In this document: positions 34,043 through 45,165 of the stretch, piece by piece | Position numbering within the stretch: position 1 is the stretch's first letter | How the letters are laid out: every line of letters begins with the position of its first letter | Origin: Sanguinoderma infundibulare | Taxonomy: Eukaryota; Basidiomycota; Agaricomycetes; Polyporales; Polyporaceae | Length of the DNA stretch: 64,000 nt | Reading direction: 5' to 3' | Assembly: GCA_032821775.1 (NCBI GenBank) | Contig: JAVLRN010000001.1 | Span: 496,001-560,000 of the forward strand | Program-made: the position numbers and the translations under genes | Notes under the pieces: model-generated | What the model saw: only the letters and a program-made list of their open reading frames with translations | The model's database searches: none | Told to the model about the DNA's origin: nothing

Positions 34043-37000
34043 ATCGCGCGCGACTCGCCCGCCCCCGGAATATCAATGCGCAGGTCATGCGAGCGAAGGC
34101 CTTCCGACGCCCGTCTGCACACAAGCCCTGCGTGCCTGTTTGGTGGCATTCGCCGTGCGGCGCGGGACACGGCAGGTACTGTATTGTTATACATTGCCCC
34201 GAACTCAGCGAGCCATGTCTATGGCGCCGGAGAGATCCTGGCCAACCTCGAGAACCCCGCGCGTGCAACATACAGTACACACGTCGCACCGCGTCATGCC
34301 GTAGCGTGTGCGTTTGCCCGAATCCTGCGGGTCCAGACGGCCTGAGGGCGGATAGAAGCGGCAGGCCGTGTATCGACGGATGTAGGCGAGAGAAGTTCGG
34401 GACGATCACTGGCAGCACTTCCTGGCCCCCCCCCCCCAGCGGCATTAGTGCTCGCCGTCGAACTTACAGAGCTCATGGCTGAGCCGCGCCCCTCGAAAAC
34501 TGCCGTCGTTTCCAGAAGAGCTCTCGGGATGGCTGACGATTCAGAACCTGCGGCCCAAGCGGCCGGGCAGACTGTGCGCCGAGGTGGTGTGGTGTGAAAG
34601 GTTTCCTTGTCCGGACGAGCCGCGGGATCGTCTCATCGCGCAGTGAATCTTCGCACCACGGGTCTTGTGCCCCCACCCCCCCACCCTCTGGCTAGTGCAC
34701 AATAGCTGGCGCTGCTGCAGGCGGCAGGGCCTCGTCAGGTGCAACGATAGCTCCCTGCAAAGCCGCCGTGGCACGCGCCAAGAGGATCCGAGGGAAGAAG
34801 CACAGGAGGACAGTGGCCCGACACGGGGTGTATGTGTATCATACATAGCACTGGCAGAGCGGCGAAGCCTCTCCGAGTACCTCCCGGGGACGACAGCCCA
34901 ACTCGCGTTCGTTGTCCGCAGCAGCTGTCTGCCCACTGGTCCATGTGAGGCACGTCGAGCATGTCGCGCTATTCCTAGAGCGGGGTGGGTCCCGGCAAAG
35001 CGTACCGGCGGAGCAGACGTGCAGTCTTCAGCCAGCCGCAGCTCGGGCTCGTACTGGGCGCGGGTCGTGTCACGGTGGAACGCCGGAGCGTGGAAAGTCG
35101 CGCGTAAGACGGCCGGAAGCGCGGAAGGGCGTTGAATGTCGTCGGGACACACTCTGAACGTCGCATGTGGCCGCCCTATCGCGAAATGCGAAGGGCTGCA
35201 TTAGTATGTGCTCGGCAATGGCATCGTGTACTCGGGCTCAGAACACCCACCGCATCCGACCATTAAGGAGAAAACCCTCCTCGGCGTCTCCGGGCAGCGA
35301 GTATCCGAGCGTGCGTCGCCCGCATTGCCGCGAGCTTGGAGCAGCGAGCTGCTGCGAACTCAGTTCGCACCCGGCTTCGCGCGTTCATTTGCGTGCAACC
35401 CGCGAGGCGGGGTTTGGAATCCCGGAAAGAGGGACGATCGGAGCCTGTAGTGGTCAGATGTCGACCTCCTCGGAGAGAGCGAAGCGTCTCACGTTACATC
35501 GGGGTATCAGGATGCCTGCTATGACCCCCACCCCTTCCGGCTTCTCGCTGTGAGAAAAGGGAAGACTGGAAGGCACGTCCCCAGGGATAGGAGAAGGATG
35601 GGAAGGTCGCGAACTTGGATGGCGGATGGCGGATCGCGATAGAGCGCGATGGTGCGTGGTCGGCACAGCGGCCGCACTCTTTCCAGAACGACGGCGTGCC
35701 AGCAGGGCGACATGAACATTGCACCCGCGCTTCGCACGAGCTTATTCCTGACTCGCGCGCGGCTCCCCGGGCTTTCTCCGCTCACGGGCATTGCTGACGG
35801 AGACGAGCGGCGAATGGGGCCAGGGGGAGCTACGGGATCCACACGGGGAAGTCTGCAAGATATGCCTGGCACGAACAGTGGCAAGGGGTGCATCGCACTG
35901 CGTGCCGGTGTCGAAGCGAAGGTTGCGTTCCGGCAATGGGTCAGCGGATGGACGCCGGGCCTAGGATGACGTTCTAGGATATCGGACGTTCATCATTGAG
36001 CAATGAGCCTCAACTCGCCGCGCTTCGATTCCATAGCAGCTGATCCTCGCTGGAGAACTACCGACTTATCAATGGCCACTAGAATAGAGTTTCTCAGGGT
36101 CTCAGGGTCCACGAACAGATAGCTAAACAGACGCACCACATCCGGATGTCTGATGGTCCTCGGAGGATACCTGTCCTGATCGTTCGACAGCTGTGCAGGC
36201 TGGCTCTGGACCGCGGAGCTGCGACACGAGGCCCATGAAAGCGCCAAAGATGACGTTGCGGAGAAGCAGGGAGCTTGATATCGATGTCAAAACTGCGTGC
36301 CGCTGGGACGTCAAGGAACAACGGAGCGGAACGGCGCGCTCTCACTTGCGGGAGAGGGCGATCGTCAGCCCGAGCGACTCCGCTATAGCTAGTCCATATA
36401 TGTTCAAGAAGGGTTAGGTGCATCTCATGAAACAGTGGTATATGAAAAGAATGGATACGACGCCATGTCTGCATGTGACAGTGCTTCGGGAAGTGCCAAA
36501 TAGACCTTCACTCGCGCCTTGAGAACGGGTCCAGAAGGAAAGAAGGGAAGGCGACCATTCACGAGCGCGCGCAACAGGCACAGTCGCCGCGAACTCAGAT
36601 AAATGAGTCAGATTCCCATGTCCACGCGTTTGTTCGACAAGTGGCTGATCAACGTGTGATATCCGAATCCTTGGTGGGATATCTGGAATCTGGATGGGCG
36701 GAGCGTTAGCGCTAAATGGCTTTGTGGTCAGATGGCTTAGAACGTACCGCTCGGTTCGAGATGTCAAATGTTGCGGGCGGGCATTCATTCGTGCCGCCGG
36801 TATAGCCTCCGCTGATTAGCAGGTCGATCAAAGGAGTGGGAGAAACGCACCGAATACTGCTCAAGGGTTCTGATATCAGTGAGACTCGGACCGCATCACC
36901 AGTCGTTGTGTTATCCAAGTTCTTCGGCGGCCTTCTGGTCCGTTGCAAGGCGGCGTGGCGCACAAGTACAAGTGCCGGTGAAGTGTACGTTACACTGGAA

Positions 37001-38767
37001 CATCGTGACCATGCAGGTTCCGCGTTCCCCATTGGTCTAGTTGGGTGTCCTCATTGCCGTAAAGGCCTCTTGGGGAAATGATGGAGCTAAACTGCGCATC
37101 CAAGCCCTCATGGCGTCACGAAGGGTTTCATGCCTTTATGAATTCATGAACGGTTAGTTACCGTATATATCACGCATACTGCGCCAGGGTGTGGCACATC
37201 AACCACGCGCAGAAGAGCAATCAGTGCTTGTTGCTGCATGGGAACGGTGCATATACACACCGATCAATGTCCGGACAGGCCGCAGCCACGGGGCCCACGG
37301 CACTGTGCAAGGAAGGAACCGAGGCTTCTTCGGAGTCTAAATCCACGGCATGCCTCTGAGGGACACAATGAGGTAAGGACGTTGAACGTTGAACGTTGAT
37401 ACCCCAATCGCCTAAGCTAATTTGAAGATCGAGGGAAGCCGGAAAGGGTTCCATTCGGAACGTTGGCGGTCAAGAAACGGCAATATCGCTGCAAGAACGA
37501 GATCAACGTCCACAGTGTCCCCAGACTCGACGACGACCCACAATCGACTCACCCGATCGTGTCAAATCGCGACCCCCATCTGCCCATCCTAGCTCCTCCT
37601 CGAAGTCCAGATGACATCCCAGCCAAGACCGCCCACATGTCTATCCAACTGCCCTTTCGCCGGCTATCTGCGTCGCTGACAATTGCGCAAGCGTTCAAGG
37701 CCATGAAACGCGCGCTGAGAAGTAGAATGCCCGTGACTCTTCGGGGGGCGTCTGCGTGAAGGGAACTTCATACGAGAGCTTCCATAACAAAAATGATTCG
37801 GAGAAGTCAGCATTAACATGCGGGAAGCCGGCGACAGTACACCCGCGTGGGCAAAGAGGACAAAGAGGTGTGAGTGCAAGTCGCGGTTGGAGCTGTATTA
37901 CCTCCAAATGCGGTAATATAAGCGCCGACTTATTCAGGCGCCCGATCAAGCAACCTTTGTCAGCCACGACGACATGAACACATACGACCACTCTCGTATT
38001 ACTCCTCTGTGCTTAGCGAATAATCATAGGCTGTAAAGTAACTATTCTGACACCTTGGTATCTGTTGTTCAAGTAGCGCATGCGTTTTGTAAGGATTTTT
38101 CTCCCTGAGGGGACAGCGGTGATCGATACACTGGAAGCAATTGGTTCGTTGTACAACGACTGTGTCAAGACACAATGAAGTCAGAACAAGTTCCTTAATT
38201 TCTTCCACAACAAAGACAGCTAGCACAGTTGTGCATATGCACAGTAACAACGTTGATACATGTGTCGCCTCACCCCATGGCTTGAAGTGGCTCGCCCGTG
38301 CGCAGAAAAGTAACGATCACGATGAGCGGCTGGACGGAGGAACACATTGCATTCTCGTCAAGATGCCATTGGTCAGGAAAGGATTCAAGACCTTTGGGTC
38401 TCCTTGCTTTCCGTCTTTCAGCAGACTCGCATTCGAGTGCATGATGGTTGGAAGAGTGAATGTCCTGTCGATGCCAAAACTCCCATAGAATGAGTCGAGA
38501 GCATGGTAGACATGCCTCTCCGACAATCGCAATCCTCGCGATGTTGGCGAGAGGAACTTGCAGACAAACTTTGCGAAACGCGACGCTGCGGGTAGCTGCG
38601 CCGCGGCCGCAGCTCTCGTGACCGCAGCGGTAACGCAGTAGTCACATGTGTGACCGCCGCCGACGGTTCGCGGCCGATATATGCGGCGACCTGATTGCCC
38701 CCGACCACACACAACTTGACCTTGAACCTCTACGTGCCTCTCTGTAACCGTCAGCGGTGTGGGCGAT

Positions 38768-39226
38768 ATGACTCGTGAGTTCCCCCCAATCATTCATCGT
38801 GAGCTGTCTCGATTCAATCCAGATCACGCCACTGCGTCCGCCTGGATGGTGTACTCTAGGTGGTAACCAGCGGGAGACGGACCGCGCGAAGGCGCAGAAG
38901 AAGACTGCTGCGGCGCAAAAGGCCAAGCAGAAGGAGAGTGCGTCAACTCTGCAGCAGCGGCGCGAGAAGTGAGTGTTTCGTTCTGGTCCCTTTGGCTTTC
39001 AAACGCCCTTCCATTGCTTCACACTCGATTCTTATTGCATCTTGGTCTTTGATGCGTGATGATGCTTACATGATGCCATCCAGGGACGCTGCGGCTCTGC
39101 GTGAGAAGCAGAAGGTGCGTCGTTCATATGGCTTCATGCTACCGTTCACGACCCCATATGCGTTCTCGTCTCCAGAAGAAGGAAGAGCAAGCGCAAGCGA
39201 CATCAGGAGGAGACGGGAAGAAATAG
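38768..39226 (+). CDS. SERF/4F5-family small basic protein
   Basis: Four exons (38768-38774, 38860-38968, 39084-39114, 39176-39226) give 65 residues beginning Met-Thr-Arg-Gly-Asn-Gln-Arg-Glu, the hallmark start of the 4F5/SERF family. The body is Lys/Gln/Ala-rich ('RAKAQKKTAAAQKAKQ', 'LQQRREKDAAALREKQKKK') and ends in GGDGKK. Animal and worm members are disordered proteins that modify aggregation of amyloid-forming proteins; the role in fungi is not established. The first coding exon is just ATGACTC, and the Arg codon is split by the first intron. Because it is so short and split, a simple ORF search would miss the start. Confidence 0.88.
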
Positions 39227-39816
39227 CACTGATGACGGGAGGGTTTCCATTCCTTCCCCGTCTCCGACCATTCTACTCCTGCCTTGTTGCTTCTTTGACG
39301 TGTGGAGATTGTTGGGTCTTTCTTCCGGAGTTGGCGTTGTGGGTTGCTGGGAGCGGTGTGACGATATCACGGCTGATGTTCTGGTGCGAGTTCCCCTAGA
39401 TCTCGATTGTTCAATTGTATTCCCTGTCACTTCATCGATCCTGCTGCTGTGCTCGACATAGGCCCTGTTGAGATGCCTTGCTGCCCACCAAGCGCATAAT
39501 AGGCCCGAGAATGTGATCACCGCCCATCGTCCGGTGGCCGGCTAGGCGGCGGTTTCACAGGGCCGCTGTGAACGTGTGTACTGCATGCATTCAACATGTT
39601 CCTGCTGCGTGAAATATTATGATATAACTCAAGTTGTTACAATATAGATCTGATATCAAAGTCCCAAGTAAAGATACACGTTTGGACACCGACTCAGGAT
39701 GTCCCACTTCCATCCAACGGCCCTGCACAAGAGCTTCAATGACCCGCTTTTTCCCACTGCGACCCGTCAAGGCTGAGTCTCTGCTGCGACCTAACGCCGC
39801 AACGCGAACTCGCCGT
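39227..39816. other. Spacer between convergent genes
   Basis: 590 nt between the stop codons of the SERF gene (plus) and the first DUF6534 gene (minus). No gene seen; both 3' regions must lie here. Confidence 0.5.
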
Positions 39817-42118
39817 TCACACAAGCTTCTCGTCACCTGAAACCTCGCTACGGCTCTCCGTTGGTTGCCCGCAGTCCTCCTCCCTCGGGTGCGTAAGCGA
39901 GGCCTCACGATGGATCGTGTGTTCGATGTCGATGTTCACTTGCAGCGACTACCAGGAAATACTCCGTAAGGGTCGAACATTTTGGCACGTCAATTCTATG
40001 CTCACCTTCGTTGGTTCGGGTGCGGACTGTAGGCGAGGCTTTGAGTTCGCCGGGCCCAATAGCGTCGAGAGGTAAGTGAAGCGTTCATGCAGTCTCGTAC
40101 GTCAACGATGCTACTACTTCCAACAGAGAGGCCTAGAACTCACCGTCCACGGGGCGCTTGGACTCCGCGGGCTGTAATGCGCGTTCGGGAACACGACAGG
40201 CATGGCGAACCCCTCGCTATTTCCGGAACTTTCCAACCGGTTGGAGAGCGACTTGCGTGCGTTCAAGCTAATAGGGCGGTGTACAGATGAGTAATGTGGC
40301 ACTCATTCGAGGAGACTGAAGGTTTGCAGGCAGTCGGTGGCCGCGGTACGAACCTTGCCATGATCGAGTTCGCATAGACTGGCCGAGGAAGGTATGTCAT
40401 TGCCGGGTATCGCCTCTGAAACAGGCAGAAGACTCACGTTTGCTGATTGCGAGGTGCAGGCCGAGGAAGATCAGATTGTTTGACATTTTTATCCACTGCG
40501 GGTAGGGTCCGATCAGCAACGGGCCAGGTGTCCCAGACGACTCCTCGGTGGGACATACACAGATCAAGGAGATCGCCGTGGTGACGCTAGGAAGGTAGAG
40601 TGTTGCCATTGTGAGCTTGTGCAACGCTGGCTTCTGTGACGTGCTCGTACCAGGTGAGCATGCCGTTCTCCACGGTGTAGAGTGTGAGGACGCTGATAAT
40701 GCGGTCCATCCTGCACGGGACCGGGGTCGTTAGAGACACGAGGCCGGACGAGGTGTTTGACTGACTTTGCCATCCCGCTCCGCCGTCGCCGAAGATAGAA
40801 ACACAGGATCCCGGTGATCAAGATGTCGAGGACCGTCGCTGTCGATAGGCCCAATGTGAAGACATACTGCAAATCGATGAATGCCACGATCCCGGGCTCG
40901 CGAACCGAGGCTTACCCCATAATATTTTACGAATCCTGCGAAACTGCGAAGGCGTATCCTGGCGACAGGTAAGTTCTGGAAATCCGAGCAATCAAGGATT
41001 TTGTGTTATCGGACTAACATTTCCGAAGTCGAGACTGCAGTTGCGGTCAGCGGCTTCGATTAGGTTCGATGTGGGGTAGCCAGTGGTTGGGCTGCTCACC
41101 AATAGCAGCAACTGTATTTCAATATGCGAAGCCGACGGGATGCTGGTGAGTGGAGGTTATCGTACAGGTCATAAGCAGGCTTACTGAGGCGCACGGATGC
41201 TAAGGACACCTGACGTAGATAATCTCAGCAGCCGTAATACTTTGCCACGGCGTCGGACTTACCAAAGGCAATGTTATGTACCAGTTTCCACGACTCACTG
41301 GAAACCGTGTGCTCGTCAGTGGCGGTTAGGAACAGAATATTCGGCTGTTTCATACGGGTATGGATCCGATGGGAAAAGAAGCTATAAGAAGCACTCAGTA
41401 CGCCGTCTTCGAGTTACTTTTGCATCACGAGCGGAGAACTCACCAATGCACGGTGAACGTCGTCAGCGCCTGGCCCACGATCGGTCGAGAGTCAGCAACG
41501 CCGCCGAACGATGTCCCGGTGACGACTCACGGTGAGCGCAACCGTCACCTTGGCGGGGAACGCTTGTCAATACTGCGCATTCTAGGTCGTCTTAATGTGG
41601 CGCTTACTGCGATTGACCTGGGAGAGGTCAACGAGGTGCACGACGAACGTAGTCCCGACGGGACCGTCCCACATACCAGGTAATGTAGTCCAAGCCGCCA
41701 AAATTGCCGAAATTCGCGATGAGGTTCTGCCAGTTCGCAATGCAGACCATCATGGAATGGACGAGGTCGAGGCCCCAGATGAAGGCGACCTGTCAACTCA
41801 AGGTCAGCTCCTGCTCGATTCCGAGGACGCCGGGACAAACGCGGAGGCCACGCACCATGAACTTCGTCCTGATAGGATCCGAGTTGTACATTCGCCAGTA
41901 CAGGATGACCTGCATGAAGACTGATCCTGACAGGCTGTACGGCGATGGACAGGGCATCAATCATCATGAGTAACAGCACCCACCCAGTTACTCGAGACTG
42001 GGGCTCACAACAAAGCGATCAGGCCCCCAATGAGGACCGCTCCCGACGAGTCGTACAGCGTGCCCCAGTCTTCTCCAGAGGTGTCGAAAGCAGCTGCGAC
42101 GTGCAGGGGACGGTCCAT
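39817..42118 (-). CDS. DUF6534-type multi-span membrane protein (copy A)
   Basis: About a dozen short exons. N-terminal exon 42009-42118 ends 'AVLIGGLIAL' and joins exon 41856-41934 at 'FLSGSVFMQVILYWRMY'; exon 41677-41789 encodes 'AFIWGLDLVHSMMVCIANWQNLIANFGG'. Later exons read 'ALTTFTVHCFFSHRIHT', 'IRLRSFAGFVKYYG', 'YVFTLGLSTATVLDILITGILCFYLRRRRSGM', 'MDRIISVLTLYTVENGMLT', 'WIKMSNNLIFLGLHLAISK', 'LYANSIMASLNARKSL' and the tail 'LQVNIDIEHTIHREA'. The order matches DUF6534 proteins: about seven helices, then a short cytosolic tail after 'NSLLATLNAR'-type sequence. The family is hugely expanded in mushrooms; function unknown. The splice between 'DYITW' and 'VTVALT' could not be fixed, because the obvious GTATGT donor does not restore frame. 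Confidence 0.82.
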
Positions 42119-42618
42119 GTTGGGTATCACCACTGAGAAGTGCGGATCGGTGTTGAGGATGGACGAAGTGGCCACAGACGCTTCTTGTTCGCTTTATAGT
42201 GCTGCGCGTATCCCCTTCGCTGTCGAGCTCTAACTTCATCCTCTGTCGAAGACACTCAACAACCCTCCGACCATGCGGGCATCTCATTGATAGATAGATG
42301 AGCGCACGGCGGCGCCAGCTGGTTGTATCGTTATTAGGTTCTGGAAAGTCAAATAGGTTGCGCACCGACGGGCGGGGCACCGTGGACTAGGAGACCGGCC
42401 ACCCGTATGCTTTCCTCGTACCCACGGAGCACAGTAGAATGACATCGACTCTGGGAGAATCGAAGGAAGAAGTACTCCAAACGCGGAAACGGTCTCGTCC
42501 GACGTCGTTTTGTCCATTGCTCCCGGGCTGTCGGGCCATAATCCTGTGTCTTTGACGGTCAGTCAAATTCATATGAATACACTAAGCGACTACCTCTCCG
42601 CACACAACCCTAAGTCAC

Positions 42619-42687
42619 AGGATGAATGGTATGTGGTTCGTAGGATGAATGGCATGTGGTTCGTAGGATGAATGGTATGTGGTTCGT
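42619..42687. repeat. 23-bp tandem repeat, three copies
   Basis: Unit AGGATGAATGGTATGTGGTT-CGT occurs three times head to tail (42619-42641, 42642-42664, 42665-42687) with one substitution in the middle copy. It lies in the interval between the two DUF6534 genes, upstream of copy A. Confidence 0.95.
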
Positions 42688-43129
42688 CCTTGGACTACCT
42701 GTCCGTCTGAACATCAGCATCAGCCTTCTGATGCGGGTGCCCTTCACGTTGGACGAGGCTCATCTCAATACAGTAGACGGGTTGACTCGGAAGCCATCAA
42801 CGAGCCTCACCTAAGGAAGGAGAGAAAATCGTCCGAATATGAATGTTGAGGCACCGTTTCGGGATAGAACCTTGTGCAGCACCTACCAGTGCGCCATACG
42901 GTCACGGATGACGTGGAGACAAGCAACACCTTCATTCCGGTCGACAGGACCTCGCGTCATGCCATGTCTCGGTACCGGCTCAGCACCGAAAGGCAAGGGA
43001 ACTGCAGATACATACCACGCTCATTAGAGTACAGTATACTATACGTAAATCCTAGGTCAAGTCTTGTATATCATCAACTTGCAGTAGCCGCCCCGGGACC
43101 GGCGTGATACGCCACACCTCCATTAGCCG

Positions 43130-45165
43130 TCACTGTCTGGGCACGTCGTCGCCCCCTGACCTGCGTTGGGAGTCGCCATCTACGAATGATGCTGGTCTGC
43201 TGTCGCTGGCGAGGATCGTATCATGTTGGATTGTCCGCTCGACGTCGATCGTCACTTGAAGCGGCTACGGAAGAGGCAATAGACGAGGTTAAACGTGCCT
43301 GAAAGGGAGCACGTGGTGTTGGGCGTACCTTTGAGGTGGTCGAACCCATCTGATCCTACGGAGACCGATTGAGTGAAATTCGCGCGACATCTTGCGACGA
43401 GCATACTCACGAAGTGTCTGGCGCTTATACCCAACGGCGCATGATGCGGCAGTATCACCGGCATAGGGTATCGGTCGGATGTTGATACTTTGACTGCGAT
43501 CGACTTTCGTGCATTCAAACTCGCCAATATGGAGTTGGCGTAGACTATGATGGAGTGAGGTCAGGAAGCATAGCGAAGTAAATACATATATGCACATACG
43601 TTTATTGATGGCCAAATGCATCCCGAGGAACGCGAAGTTGTGTCGCATGAATAGCCACTGGAGAGTGTCATTGATCACCGGTAAAACAGTCAACAACAAG
43701 GTGGACTTACGAAGAACAAGGAGAGTGAGGTAGCGATGCTACATTCCAGCTCGCGTGAGCGCCAATAGCGAGGTACGTCGAAGGATTCCTTACCAGGTGA
43801 GCATGCCGGTTTCGACAGTGTAAAGAGTGAGGAGATCAATCATGTGGTTGACGCTGTGTGCCGATAAGACTCATAGGCCTAACGCTAGTCCATTGGTACT
43901 TACCGAGGGAAGCCGTCGCGGCCTCTTCGAAGGTAGAAGCAGAGTACTCCGGTAATCAAGACATCAAGAGCCGCCGAGATCGTCAAACCCATGGTAAAGA
44001 TGTACTGTGGAGAAGGTCCATTTGCTGTGATGAGGGCAATCCTCAACAAAGGCTATAGAGACCTACAGTGTACTGCTGAATGAACAGCACGTAGCTTCGC
44101 AGTCGAAGCCTAGAGAGGAAAAAGGTTAACTATCTAAATGATCACCGTGCCAAATCGGACGTCACGTACATTTCTGCTGTGGTAACTACAGTATCAAGGT
44201 CAATACGGGCGCGGATGTGATGACTTGAGCCGAGTACTCACCGAGTGCGGACGCTACACCAGACGATTGGATTTACGTCACGGGAGGATTCTCTGAAGAA
44301 AGGTAACGAACTCACCGACTCGCAGGAATGCAAGCAGCACCTGATACAGACCGTTAATCGCGGAGTCTGAGCGAAAAAGAGGAAACGCACCAATGGCACC
44401 GTGATGACGAAGTTTCCCCGGCTTACTGGAGTAAGAACGAAGATGAGGGCGGCTTGTGACTGGATGACGCACGTGACGTACACTTATAAATACGGCGGAT
44501 GAAGAAGCAATGAACGATAGCAGTTGTGAAAGCCTGGGAACAGTGTTGACGAAAATTGGGACGTCTTATATCGGTGCGAGTACTTACAGTCAGAGCAATG
44601 GTTAACTGAACAAACGCCTGGGGGTCAGAAAGCATTCCGAATAGTAAGGTTTATGCCACGCACCGATATTGACCAAGAGATGTGATCCAACGTGTCGTAC
44701 GCGCCATAGTCTATCACCAAGTTATCCCAGTTTGCTGTTATAATCAACGCCGAATGGACGATGTCGAGTACCCTGGTACATCTCAGATGAGCGCGAGAGA
44801 GTAGAGCGTGGAAGGAAGGAAGAGCTACGGACCAGACAGCGAGAACCTTTCGATGAATTGATTCAATTGAGCAATCAGAGGACTAGAAGTAACCATACGC
44901 ACAACAGATTTAACCTTCCACACGTCATGTCGGTACACCTGGAAGTACACCACTACTTGCATAAAGACTGCGCCGGAAAGACTGACGGGAAATGGATTCT
45001 CAGTATGCAAACGCTGTACCGACAAGACAAGCCGTATACTCACAAGAGCGCAACCAAGCCGCCTAACAGAACCGGCGGTGGGGGATGGTTGAAGACGGAC
45101 GGAGCAACGTCATCCCTCGATCCAAGGGTGGAAGCGACATGACGGAGGATGGTGGTAGAAGGCAT
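43130..45165 (-). CDS. DUF6534-type multi-span membrane protein (copy B)
   Basis: Paralogue of copy A with the same exon order. The start exon ends 'PPPPVLLGGLVAL' and joins 'FLSGAVFMQVVVYFQVYRHDVW'. Further exons read 'VLDIVHSALIITANWDNL', 'HISWSIS', 'AFVQLTIALT', 'AFTTAIVHCFFIRRIYK', 'RLRSYVLFIQQYT', 'YIFTMGLTISAALDVLITGVLCFYLRRGRDG', 'HNFAFLGMHLAINK', 'SLNARKSIAVKVSTSDRYPMPVI' and 'LQVTIDVERTIQHDT', ending at 43130. Here 'HISWSIS|AFVQLTIALT' splices cleanly, a guide to the unresolved junction in copy A. The region after 'RRIYK' (about 44250-44500) could not be spliced with certainty. Start Met at 45165 is the first in-frame ATG before the first helix. Function unknown. Confidence 0.82.

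Larger units (their letters stand above)
28776..38767. other. 10 kb gene-poor region
   Basis: Starts with the upstream region of the Ssn6 gene. Open frames across 29-38 kb occur on all frames with no family signal, typical of GC-rich non-coding DNA. Points seen: a strong TATA-like element (31278-31288), a hexanucleotide repeat (34021-34042), a poly-C run near 34430, and minus-strand hydrophobic fragments around 36100-36420 that I could not assemble. Undetected lineage-specific genes or long non-coding transcripts are possible. Confidence 0.35.

Noticed and set aside
35993..36474. Minus-strand fragments such as 'LLLRNVIFGAFMGLVSQL' that look membrane-like
   Set aside because: Could not be joined into a coherent model and match no family I know; they may be chance frames.
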